Source: Lachnospiraceae bacterium UBA6452 | GTDB taxonomy: Bacteria; Bacillota; Clostridia; Lachnospirales; Lachnospiraceae | NCBI GenBank assembly: GCA_002441865.1 | Contig: DJNY01000075.1 | Span: 1 to 16,510, forward strand | Reading direction: 5' to 3' | DNA length: 16,510 bases | Part shown: positions 5,856 to 13,347 of the stretch, piece by piece | Layout: each line of letters starts with the position of its first letter | Position numbering within the stretch: position 1 is the stretch's first letter | Translations under genes and position numbers: made by a program | The notes under the pieces: model-generated | What the model was told of the DNA's origin: nothing | The model's input: the letters and a program-made list of their open reading frames with translations, nothing else | The model's database searches: none

Positions 5856-6959
5856 TTAATCATCCGGTTCTTCTTCACTCTGCTTCACAGCAAGCGCCTC
5901 AAATTTACTTCTGACATTGCGGAAACACTCCAGCAGCTTCGGTGAGAACACACCACATTCTCCGGAAATGATCATGTGGAACGCCTGCTCCGGTGTATAG
6001 GCGCTCTTGTAAACACGCTCAGATACCAGTGCATCGTAAGAATCCGCGATAGATACGATCTGGGCGGATAAAGGAATCTCTTCTCCCTTTAAGCCGTCCG
6101 GATAACCGCGCCCGTCATATTTTTCATGATGGTGGCGGCAGATATCATAACAGACATCGCCGAACGCATCGTCCCACGCACCGCTGATCTGCTGCAAAAG
6201 CTCAGATCCTCTTGTGGTATGGGATTTCATATAGTCGAATTCTTCTTTGGTCAGTTTACCGGGCTTTAACAAAATACTGTCCGGAATTGTAATTTTACCC
6301 ACATCATGCAGGGAGCTTGCTGCGACGATCTGCCTGATCTGTTCCGGCGTCAGCCCATATTCCGGATATTCCTTCATGGCTTCATTTGCGAGGATCTCCG
6401 TAAAGCCTTTGACACGCTGGATATGTTCGCCGCTTTCCAGATCACGGTATTCTACGACAGTACCGAGGATTTCGATAATTTTTTCATTGTTCTGCTGGAT
6501 CCGCTTCGACTGCTTGAGCAGAAGCTCATACTGATCATGGAGTGCTTCTTCCTGTTTCTCCACTTTCATGTCCATTTTGCGTCTGTAATCATACAGGTCT
6601 ACGATATTTCGTACTCTTCGTCTGACTGTCGACTCATCAAAAGGTTTTCTGATAAAATCGGATGCGCCAAGATCAAGGCTTCTGTTTTCCGTATCTTTGG
6701 AATTTTCTCCGCTGATAACGATCACCGGAACTTTTTCGATCCATTTCTGCTTCTGCATCACTTCCAGAACCGTAAAGCCATCCACGCCCGGCATAACCAG
6801 ATCCAGAAGCACACATCCAAACTCTTCATAGCGCGCTTTTAATATCATAATAGCTGCCATTCCACCGTCTGCCTGCTCGATCTCATAGCTGTCCTCCAGC
6901 ATTTCCTCGATCATGACTCTGTTCATTTTCACATCATCGACTATCAGTATCTTTTTCAT
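5856..6959 (-). CDS. Response regulator with HD-GYP domain (probable cyclic-di-GMP phosphodiesterase)
   Basis: This is a 367-residue cytoplasmic protein. Residues 1-120 are a receiver domain: acidic pair in ILIVDDVKMNR (Asp8, Asp9), phosphoacceptor Asp53 in VLLDLVMPGVDGF, Ser83 and Lys105 in IRKPFDES. A helical, probably coiled-coil linker follows (about 128-165). The rest is an HD-GYP domain with ESGEHIQRV (175-183), the metal-binding pair His218-Asp219 in SLHDVGKI, HHHEKYDGRGYPDGL (276-290) and IVSIADSYDAL. All signature residues appear intact, so hydrolysis of cyclic-di-GMP is likely (RpfG-like). I chose ATG 6959 over the upstream ATG 6992 because GAAAGGG precedes it by 5 nt and the frame then begins with the receiver strand; it lies 13 nt after the DUF342 gene. 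It is probably the output of this operon's phosphorelay. Confidence 0.93.
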   Translation of the reverse strand: MKKILIVDDVKMNRVMIEEMLEDSYEIEQADGGMAAIMILKARYEEFGCVLLDLVMPGVDGFTVLEVMQKQKWIEKVPVIVISGENSKDTENRSLDLGASDFIRKPFDESTVRRRVRNIVDLYDYRRKMDMKVEKQEEALHDQYELLLKQSKRIQQNNEKIIEILGTVVEYRDLESGEHIQRVKGFTEILANEAMKEYPEYGLTPEQIRQIVAASSLHDVGKITIPDSILLKPGKLTKEEFDYMKSHTTRGSELLQQISGAWDDAFGDVCYDICRHHHEKYDGRGYPDGLKGEEIPLSAQIVSIADSYDALVSERVYKSAYTPEQAFHMIISGECGVFSPKLLECFRNVRSKFEALAVKQSEEEPDD

Positions 6960-6972
6960 TTTAGCCCTTTCT

Positions 6973-9135
6973 CTAGTTCTTATAAATTGCAACCCGGTTA
7001 TTCACCTTACGGACTACAACATCATCAACCTGTTTCGCTGCCCATTTTGCACCGTCGATTTCTATCGTGACGCCTCCATAGAGTCTTCCTCTGATAATAC
7101 CTGTTGCTTCTGATGCCTTCTTGAGCTGTTCATTCAGTGCAGTCTGATTATCCAGAAGCTGTTTATATTCTTCTTCTTTTGTATAGATCGCATTTTCCAG
7201 TTTCAGGAAAATGTCCATGGTATTCCGTACCTCCGGCGGATATTTTCCCTGATATTCCCGCAGACCGTTCTGCAGAGCCCGCAGTTCTTTCTCCACATTG
7301 TTGACTCTTGTCTCGATCGTATAAACTGCGTTATGCAGTGATTCATCTGCGCCCATTTTGATATAAGTAGGAACACCGACCTGATTACCCGCATTATAGA
7401 TCCTGATGCCACCAACCGCTCTGGCACTTCCGCCCAGAAGCGTTCCTTTTTCACCGGAGAGCACGATCAGTCCGTTTGCCCACAACATGGCATCCATGGA
7501 ATAGTTACAATAGATATTTTCCCCCGCTTCCACGCGGACAGACTCAAAGAACTTACCGCAGACAGATTTTCCGGCTCTGACCAGTCCGTTTCCTGCAGCA
7601 TTCATACCCCGGCGCAGGAAAATATTTGCCCGGCTTTCCAGATAAGCGGATTCGATAAAGCCATCGACCGCAATATCCTCTGTTGCCTTGATCACGGTAT
7701 TACTGCCGACATTGCCCTTGACATAAACGTTACCGTCCACATCGACATTGCCTGTCGCCATCGTCACTTCATCAAAAATATACAGGCGGCTGATCACGAG
7801 TTCTTCGCCTTTCAGCTCAATACGTCCTGTCATGGAAGAATAATAACGCATGCGGTCTTTCGACAAATGAAAGCCTTTTCCGTGCAGCATCCGCTTTTCT
7901 TTTCCTCTGTGCGCCGGAACGATCCTGCCCGTTACCGTATAGCCCGGAATACCGCTCTGTGCATTGTGATATTCCACGATCTTCTGATTCTCCTGCACGA
8001 TCTCGAACCATTCCACATCCTGATAATCCACACTACCGTCTGCCAGATGTTTTGGTGTACGTGCTACCTCTGTCCGGAAGAAATATTCATAATAGCCATC
8101 TTTTCCGTCCGTAGCAGGTTGTCCCTGTGCAACTGTTATAACCTCGCCTTCTTCTGCTTTGCCTTCGGCGATCCGCCGGATCGCATTCTCCCGATAGCCT
8201 CTTCTGACACTGTTCCGCTCAAGGATATCTACAATTTCCTCATAGGTATAGGTTTCTTCCTGCTTACTGTATACAAGGCAGGCGGTCATTTCATCCGCAT
8301 CGATCACAACCGCAAAGACACCATCCATCTTCTTTGGCTGCGCATCTGCCAGAAGATCCCCCACGAAATCCTTTTCCGCTTTCAGCCGCAGGCGTTCCAT
8401 ATCTGCCGCCGTATACATCAGATTGGCATAACCGGATACATCGATACCTTCCTCCAGTCCAAGACGGATCTGGCGCATCTGCCTCCAGTTAAAATAATGG
8501 TTATCATAGCGGCTGATATCCACACGGTTTTCCAGACCAAGACGGATCTGCTTCATCTGTCTCCAGTCCAGATCTTCTCTGGCATAAATAGAAACATCCA
8601 GCCCCATCTCCAGACCTTCTGCGATCTCATGGATCGCCACACCACGCAGAGTGGGTTTTAAATATTTCCGGATCTCCAGTCCCTTCTGCATGGCAGGAAT
8701 GATCTCCTCCAGCTGTTCCGGAATATATCCTTCCTTCACATAAGGCATGATATTGACCTTTGCTGCAATTGCCTTTCTGAGTACCTCCAGCATATCCGCA
8801 GGAAGTGCAAGGTACTGTGACAGATCAATGCCCTGTTCCAGCCCTTCCCGGATCTGTTTCATTTTTTCATAGGGAATTTTTACATTATCATATAAAGAAG
8901 TGTCAAGCCCCTCTTCCAGTCCTCTTCTGATCTCCTCCATCTGAAAAGAAACATAAGCCGGATTTGTATATTTTTCTACCGCAACGCCGGACTTCAGTCC
9001 CAGACGGATCTGCAACATCTGCATTGCATTAAACGAAGGATCCGCATAACAGGAAGTATCCAGGCCTTCCTGCTCCCCCAACGTGATCTGTTCTAATTGA
9101 TTTTTTGAATATACCCTTTCGGTCCCACCACTCAT
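6973..9135 (-). CDS. DUF342/FapA-like protein with N-terminal 'QIRLGLEEGIDVSxYA' repeats
   Basis: The protein is 720 residues. Residues 10-255 are nine full and one partial repeat of about 26 residues, for example MRQIRLGLEEGIDVSGYA and MKQIRLGLENRVDISRYD. From about 270 on it matches DUF342 (PF03961, FapA): an alpha/beta part with VTVAQGQPATDGKDGYYEYF-like text, GIPGYTVTGRIVPA, then Gly/Val-rich short strands (NVDVDGNVYVKGNVGSNTVI) typical of a beta-helix, and a charged C-terminal coiled coil at about 620-690. FapA-like proteins have been linked to polar localisation and flagellar or cell-surface functions; the role here is unknown. ATG 9135 overlaps the preceding stop (ATGA) and has AAAGGAG at 5 nt; the longer start at 9153 has no such support. 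It lies between Hpt and HD-GYP genes, suggesting a scaffold or effector. Confidence 0.9.
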   Translation of the reverse strand: MSGGTERVYSKNQLEQITLGEQEGLDTSCYADPSFNAMQMLQIRLGLKSGVAVEKYTNPAYVSFQMEEIRRGLEEGLDTSLYDNVKIPYEKMKQIREGLEQGIDLSQYLALPADMLEVLRKAIAAKVNIMPYVKEGYIPEQLEEIIPAMQKGLEIRKYLKPTLRGVAIHEIAEGLEMGLDVSIYAREDLDWRQMKQIRLGLENRVDISRYDNHYFNWRQMRQIRLGLEEGIDVSGYANLMYTAADMERLRLKAEKDFVGDLLADAQPKKMDGVFAVVIDADEMTACLVYSKQEETYTYEEIVDILERNSVRRGYRENAIRRIAEGKAEEGEVITVAQGQPATDGKDGYYEYFFRTEVARTPKHLADGSVDYQDVEWFEIVQENQKIVEYHNAQSGIPGYTVTGRIVPAHRGKEKRMLHGKGFHLSKDRMRYYSSMTGRIELKGEELVISRLYIFDEVTMATGNVDVDGNVYVKGNVGSNTVIKATEDIAVDGFIESAYLESRANIFLRRGMNAAGNGLVRAGKSVCGKFFESVRVEAGENIYCNYSMDAMLWANGLIVLSGEKGTLLGGSARAVGGIRIYNAGNQVGVPTYIKMGADESLHNAVYTIETRVNNVEKELRALQNGLREYQGKYPPEVRNTMDIFLKLENAIYTKEEEYKQLLDNQTALNEQLKKASEATGIIRGRLYGGVTIEIDGAKWAAKQVDDVVVRKVNNRVAIYKN

Positions 9136-9482
9136 GCAAGCTCCTTTATACATACCATAGCCTGCATATAGGCATCTGTCACATCTGCAAGCTGTTTCTC
9201 TACATCCGGTCCCGGATTTCCATGTCTGTACTCTTCACAGATCGTTGATGCAGCCTCCCGCAGGTTTTCCAGCCCCAGATTCAGGCATGCACCTTTTAAA
9301 TTATGGGACGCTTCAAATGCTGTTTTACAGTCTTTTGACCGGACAGCAGAACGAAGTTTTTCGTAATTATCATCTTCTTCAAAAAGCTTCAGATACTTCC
9401 TGATACGCTCCGGCTTTCTGAGCCGGTCCAGAACCTCTTCATAATCTCCACCTGTCTTGTCGTAAAACTCCTGTAATGTCAT
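9132..9482 (-). CDS. Hpt phosphotransfer protein (second of a pair)
   Basis: This is a 116-residue all-helical protein with the histidine-phosphotransfer signature SHNLKGACLNLGLENL; His60 is the expected phosphorylated residue. It is a stand-alone Hpt domain that would pass phosphate between receiver domains. It shares the start MT(L/V)xExY and DYEEVL(D/G)RL and the same His60 position with the gene immediately upstream, so the two are paralogues from tandem duplication. The start at 9482 has GGGAGG 8 nt upstream. Its stop overlaps the DUF342 gene start as ATGA, implying coupled translation. Likely partners are the receiver of the hybrid kinase and the receiver of the HD-GYP regulator. Confidence 0.9.
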   Translation of the reverse strand: MTLQEFYDKTGGDYEEVLDRLRKPERIRKYLKLFEEDDNYEKLRSAVRSKDCKTAFEASHNLKGACLNLGLENLREAASTICEEYRHGNPGPDVEKQLADVTDAYMQAMVCIKELA

Positions 9483-9508
9483 TATATAACCCTCCCTGTC
9501 AGGTAAGT

Positions 9509-9865
9509 CTATGCTTCCTGTGCCAATTGCTGAATTGCTTCTACATGCTTCTGATAAGATGCTTTTACCTGTTCAAACAGATCTTCACTTCCGGCGACCT
9601 CTCTGCCACGCAGCTTTTCCGTCAGCGCTGCACTGACCTCATACAATTCTTTGAAAGCCAGATTGGAGCAGACACCCTTTAGCGTATGTGCACCTCTGAA
9701 TGCATTTTCCGCATCTCCGTCCTGCAGTCCCTGTTCCAGCTCGGAAAAGCTCTTATCATTTAAAAATTTCAGCGCAAAGCGTTTTACCAGTGCCTCACTG
9801 CCCAGTCTGCCAAGCACTTCCTCATAATCCGCTCCCATTTGCGCATAACATTCTTTTACTGTCAT
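9509..9865 (-). CDS. Hpt phosphotransfer protein (first of a pair)
   Basis: This is a 118-residue helical protein carrying AHTLKGVCSNLAFKEL; His60 is the expected phosphotransfer histidine. The start ATG at 9865 is preceded by AAAAAGGAGA at 6-7 nt. It lies 81 nt after the hybrid kinase gene and 26 nt before its paralogue. The two share the overall plan, length and N-terminal text but differ widely elsewhere, so the duplication is not recent. Its natural role is to accept phosphate from the kinase's C-terminal receiver. Whether both Hpt proteins use the same partners cannot be told from sequence. Confidence 0.9.
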   Translation of the reverse strand: MTVKECYAQMGADYEEVLGRLGSEALVKRFALKFLNDKSFSELEQGLQDGDAENAFRGAHTLKGVCSNLAFKELYEVSAALTEKLRGREVAGSEDLFEQVKASYQKHVEAIQQLAQEA

Positions 9866-9946
9866 GGATTTTCTCCTTTTTAAGTCATTTCATCTTTAAT
9901 AGTAGCACATAAACCCCTGTATTTCTACAAAAACAGTCGGGATTCA

Positions 9947-12472
9947 TCAAATATCCGTTATATTTCCTTTTTCCCGCGCCATAAGCAGTCTGCTGATGGT
10001 CAGGCTGATCTTCTTCACATCCGCCGGTTTCGTCAGATGGGCATCCATTCCTGCCTGCACGGTTTCTGTAACATCATCCGCATCCGAATTGGCGGTCAGC
10101 GCTATGATAAATACCCATCTGGCATCAGCACGTTCCAGCCTGCGGATCGCAGCTGCTGCCTGACAGCCGTCCATCACAGGCATTTGTCTGTCCATGATGA
10201 TCACATCATAGGAGAACAGCTCAGCCTTTTGAAAGAGGTCTACTGCCTGTTTCCCATCCTCTGCAGGTGTCACGATGGCACCTTCATCCTCCAGCAGCTC
10301 ACATAAAAGTTCCCTGTTCATATCTATATCATCCACGACCATGATACGCAGATCCCGCAGACAGCTTCCTGCTGTATCCTCTTCAATATCAACTGCTTTT
10401 GTATCCTTCCGGAAAGGAAGCGTAACAACTACCCGTGTACCTTCTCCGGCTTTGCTCTCGATCCCGATATGACCATTTTTCTGCGTTACCAGATTTCTCA
10501 CGATCGTCATGCCAAAGCCGTTTCCGGATCCGCTCCGGTCTGCAAATCTGTTTTCCTGTGTATACGGTTCAAAAATTTTAGGCAGGAAATCCTCAGACAT
10601 GCCAATACCTGTATCTTCTATAATAAAAATATAATTATCCACGCCGGTGCCTGCCTGGCGCATGGTGACGCTGATCCTGTCTCCCTTTTCCGTAAACTGC
10701 AATGCATTGGAAAGAAGATTGTTTAAAATCTGTGTCAGCTTTAAAGTATCGCCAACCACACTTTCATCCATGATATCTGTCCGGATCTCAAATTGTTTTT
10801 CTTCTCGTCTGGCAGTATCCGCAAACGGCTGTACGATCTGTAAAAATTCTTCCCGGATATTGAAAACCTTTTTATCCAGCGGCATCAGTGCATTTTCCAC
10901 CTTTGAGATATGCAGGATATTGTTGATCAGTCCCAGAATCTCTTTTGCGGCATTTTCAATCTTATGCTGGTAATCAAGGCGCTGGGATGGACTGCATTCC
11001 GTGCGCATTGCAAGCTCGTTCATGCCCAGTATGATATTCAGCGGTGTCCGCATTTCATGGCTCATGTTGGAGAAAAACTGATGCTGTGATTTTTCACTTG
11101 CATCCGCTGCTTCCAGCGCTTCTTCCAGAATCCTTGTATGCTCCAGCTGCCTGCGCTTTTCAATATCGATCTGCCGAAATGCCAGAATCGCTTCCTCTTC
11201 TCCGAGGGCATCACTTAAAATAAAGCTGATGTTGACCCATTTTTCTTCTCCGTTCATCATACGGAGAAAATCGCCGCCATAGTTCCGCACCTTTTCTTTC
11301 GCCAGCTGACGGATATGGGAAAGCGAAAATGATTTCTGTAATTCCTCCGCCAGCTCCTTTGCCACAACCTGGTCAAAGCCCGTCATCATTTCCTCATAGC
11401 TGCCTTCCGGCGGCAGATACGCCTGCATCTCCGTTGATCCCTTGATCATCTGGTAGCTGCCTTCTTTTAAATTGATCCGATAGACCGCGTAGAAGGTATC
11501 ACAAAGCGCATTTATGATCTGGCTGCTTTTTACCGCACGTCTGTTCATCAGAATATCATGCAGCCCCATCAGCAGCACAACGCAAAAGGCTATACCAAGC
11601 GCCGCGCTGTATACAGTGATAATGGTTTTAAATCCGCTAAGTACCGTTGCATGCGGGATTGTCATGATACAGAGCCAGCCATTGCTGACACTGTTATGGT
11701 AAACACCTCTTCTTTCTCCGTTCAGATCAACAATATCATCTCCGGTCTCCGCCAGATTTCCGTCATTGATCTCCTGCCAGATGGATGCGGCATACTGCTC
11801 CATCTTCTTTTCATCTACCGCAAAAGGCGCATCATAGTACAACAGATTTCCTTTTGCATCACATAAATAATACGCACCTCCTGCAGGCAGTCTGATGTCT
11901 TCATGCACCGCATCAAAATCACGGCGTGTGATCTTCATCAGGATTGCATTATCTGTCTGCGGATTGACCATACCGGCCATGATCGTATCCTTCTGGTCAC
12001 CGGGCAGTTCGTCCGTAAAAAGCACTTCTCCGTCTGCTGCCCTGATCTCCTGATACCAGTCCTGGGCCAGATCAAAATCATCTGTTTTTCCATTGCCGCA
12101 TGCTACGGCAATTTTTCCCCGGACAACAGCATAGCAGGCAAGAGTATCATCCTCTATCCTGCCTGCTGTAGTTGTTAAAAAGGCCTCCATCTTTTCCTGC
12201 AGGGAAGCCTGGTTATCATTTTCCTGTTGCAGCTCTTCGAGATAATATTCGCTCATCTCTATAAAAGCCCGGTATACGGCAATATTACGTTCCTCATCCG
12301 CCGTATAACTCTTTACCAGCTCATGCCCCATCTTACGTGCGTTGGAAAGCAGCAGGCTGTATGTGCCATACAGACCTAGCAATGCCATCAGAAGAACCAG
12401 CAAAATGATCAGGAATGTTCTGACGTTGTTATGTAATAGTCTTTTTTTGGTGATGTCATATACTTTGTTCAT
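9947..12472 (-). CDS. Hybrid sensor histidine kinase with extracytoplasmic sensor and C-terminal receiver
   Basis: The protein is 841 residues from ATG 12472. Domains in order: TM1 (about 18-42), an extracytoplasmic sensor with Cache-like text (about 45-280, including DLAQDWYQEI, GNLLYYD and SNGWLCIMTIP), TM2 (about 283-303), a PAS-like region (about 315-440), HisKA with FFSNMSHEMRTPLNIILGMN (His472), HATPase with NLLSNALQF, EDTGIGM and GSGNGFGM, and a receiver with acidic residues at 714-715, Asp761 in VIIMDRQMPVMDG and Lys815. It should sense an external small molecule, autophosphorylate and pass phosphate to its own receiver, then to the Hpt proteins encoded next. The longer reading frame back to 12553 is rejected because a TTGCCA-17-TATAAT promoter lies within it; AAGG stands about 10 nt before the chosen ATG. 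The ligand is unknown. Confidence 0.94.
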   Translation of the reverse strand: MNKVYDITKKRLLHNNVRTFLIILLVLLMALLGLYGTYSLLLSNARKMGHELVKSYTADEERNIAVYRAFIEMSEYYLEELQQENDNQASLQEKMEAFLTTTAGRIEDDTLACYAVVRGKIAVACGNGKTDDFDLAQDWYQEIRAADGEVLFTDELPGDQKDTIMAGMVNPQTDNAILMKITRRDFDAVHEDIRLPAGGAYYLCDAKGNLLYYDAPFAVDEKKMEQYAASIWQEINDGNLAETGDDIVDLNGERRGVYHNSVSNGWLCIMTIPHATVLSGFKTIITVYSAALGIAFCVVLLMGLHDILMNRRAVKSSQIINALCDTFYAVYRINLKEGSYQMIKGSTEMQAYLPPEGSYEEMMTGFDQVVAKELAEELQKSFSLSHIRQLAKEKVRNYGGDFLRMMNGEEKWVNISFILSDALGEEEAILAFRQIDIEKRRQLEHTRILEEALEAADASEKSQHQFFSNMSHEMRTPLNIILGMNELAMRTECSPSQRLDYQHKIENAAKEILGLINNILHISKVENALMPLDKKVFNIREEFLQIVQPFADTARREEKQFEIRTDIMDESVVGDTLKLTQILNNLLSNALQFTEKGDRISVTMRQAGTGVDNYIFIIEDTGIGMSEDFLPKIFEPYTQENRFADRSGSGNGFGMTIVRNLVTQKNGHIGIESKAGEGTRVVVTLPFRKDTKAVDIEEDTAGSCLRDLRIMVVDDIDMNRELLCELLEDEGAIVTPAEDGKQAVDLFQKAELFSYDVIIMDRQMPVMDGCQAAAAIRRLERADARWVFIIALTANSDADDVTETVQAGMDAHLTKPADVKKISLTISRLLMAREKGNITDI

Positions 12473-12505
12473 TGCCCTGCTACCTTCTGCATCATTGTCG
12501 TATTT

Positions 12506-12534
12506 ATTATAAGCGAATCTGCTGTTTCTGGCAA
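12506..12534 (-). promoter_or_regulatory. Sigma-A promoter of the hybrid kinase operon
   Basis: On the minus strand TTGCCA (12534-12529), a 17-bp spacer and TATAAT (12511-12506) form a near-consensus promoter, with transcription expected near 12499 and a leader of about 27 nt before the kinase ATG at 12472. It lies between the L25 terminator and the kinase and probably drives all five signalling genes. Confidence 0.85.
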
Positions 12535-12550
12535 TAAAATTCAAGTGATG

Positions 12551-12584
12551 CAAAAGTGAGGATATCCATAACGGACATCCTCAC
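12551..12584 (-). terminator. Rho-independent terminator of the L25 gene
   Basis: On the minus strand GTGAGGATGTCC (12584-12573) and GGATATCCTCAC (12567-12556) form a 12-bp stem with one mismatch and a 5-nt loop, followed by TTTTG. It ends the ribosomal-protein transcript about 36 nt after the stop codon and separates it from the kinase operon. Confidence 0.85.
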
Positions 12585-12619
12585 TCTCATGCTTTCTTTC
12601 TATCATAAGAAACGCTTTG

Positions 12620-13216
12620 TTATTTTGTTTCTTCTGCAGCATCTTCATCTGCTGCTTCCTCATCATCCTCTGCGGAACGTGCCACGATAACGTTCAAAAC
12701 AGGTGTATCCAGATGTGTGGTAATATCAATATTCCGGTTCTTTGCGATCGCAAGATCAGAAACCTTTAAGGTATCTCCTACATGAAGATCACTGCAGTCG
12801 ATCTCAACTTTCTCGACCAGATCCTTTGGAAGTGCCTTATAAGCAACTTCTGTTAAAAGTTCTTCTACAATACCGCCAATGACTTTTTCCTTGTTGTGCA
12901 GAATGATCTCTGCTACGGAATGTACCTTTTCATCACTGACAAGCGCCTGAAAATCGATTTCCATCAGCATGTTCTTTACAGGGTCATAATCCATTTCCTT
13001 GATCAGTACATCATAACTCTGACCTTCCAGATCCAGCATAACCTGACTGCCCTTCATGCACTCACGCTGCATTCTCTCGGCTTCTTTTCTTTCAATCTTC
13101 AAAAGAACAGAGCCTTCGATCTCTTTTCCGAAAAGATTGCCTGTTACATAGCCTTCTCTTCTCAGTTTCTTTGCCTTTGTTTCCATGTCTCTTTTTTGCA
13201 CTTTAAAAGTATTCAT
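12620..13216 (-). CDS. rplY: Ribosomal protein L25 / general stress protein Ctc
   Basis: The chosen frame is 198 residues, starting MNTFKVQKRD. The N-terminal part has KAKKLRREGYVTGNLFGKEI, the 5S-rRNA-binding L25 fold, where typical members read 'ARRLRRxGxIPAVLYG'. The middle IKEMDYDPVKNMLMEIDFQA matches the family's 'vQydPvk..ihvDF', and the C-terminal half (DLVEKVEIDCSDLHVGDTLKVSDL) is the TL5/CTC domain. An acidic tail follows. It binds 5S rRNA in the large subunit; the long form corresponds to Ctc of Bacillus. The frame is open back to 13309, but GGAGG lies 8 nt before ATG 13216 and homologous sequence begins there. A promoter at 13311-13339 and a downstream terminator make it a single-gene unit. 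Confidence 0.92.
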   Translation of the reverse strand: MNTFKVQKRDMETKAKKLRREGYVTGNLFGKEIEGSVLLKIERKEAERMQRECMKGSQVMLDLEGQSYDVLIKEMDYDPVKNMLMEIDFQALVSDEKVHSVAEIILHNKEKVIGGIVEELLTEVAYKALPKDLVEKVEIDCSDLHVGDTLKVSDLAIAKNRNIDITTHLDTPVLNVIVARSAEDDEEAADEDAAEETK

Positions 13217-13310
13217 TTGTCTTTTCCTCCATCCATACAAATTGAGAACACAGGGATGTTTGCGGAATGTCATATACAAGATGGCGTTTCGTTTCTCTTG
13301 TTCCACCACT

Positions 13311-13339
13311 GTTATAGTCCCATTCCTCTAAAAATGCAA
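13311..13339 (-). promoter_or_regulatory. Sigma-A promoter of the L25 gene
   Basis: On the minus strand TTGCAT (13339-13334), a 17-bp spacer and TATAAC (13316-13311) precede the L25 gene; transcription should begin near 13304, leaving about 88 nt of leader. The inverted repeat TTCCTCT/AGAGGAA (13345-13339 and 13329-13323 on the minus strand) starts 2 nt after the cstA stop and brackets most of the -35 region. Confidence 0.75.
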
Positions 13340-13347
13340 GAGGAAAT

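Noticed and set aside
7867..8661. 264-codon open frame on the plus strand opposite the DUF342 gene
   Set aside because: It is antisense to a well-supported gene; its Ile/His/Cys-rich translation is the mirror of that gene's repeats and has no ribosome site of note.
9136..9153. Upstream ATG for the DUF342 gene at 9153
   Set aside because: The codons between 9153 and 9135 contain the AAAGGAG ribosome site of ATG 9135; the internal start overlaps the previous stop as ATGA.
9866..9946. Terminator or promoter between the kinase and first Hpt gene
   Set aside because: Only a weak bulged stem (CCC-CTGT/ACAG-GGG) and a TACTAT box without a suitable -35 were found, which is not enough to split the operon.
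12473..12553. Longer N-terminus for the hybrid kinase (27 extra residues)
   Set aside because: The extra stretch contains a TTGCCA-17-TATAAT promoter, and its sequence is unlike a membrane-protein start; ATG 12472 directly precedes TM1.
13217..13309. Longer N-terminus for L25 (31 extra residues)
   Set aside because: GGAGG stands correctly before ATG 13216, family similarity starts there, and the promoter's expected transcription start is near 13304, inside the extension.
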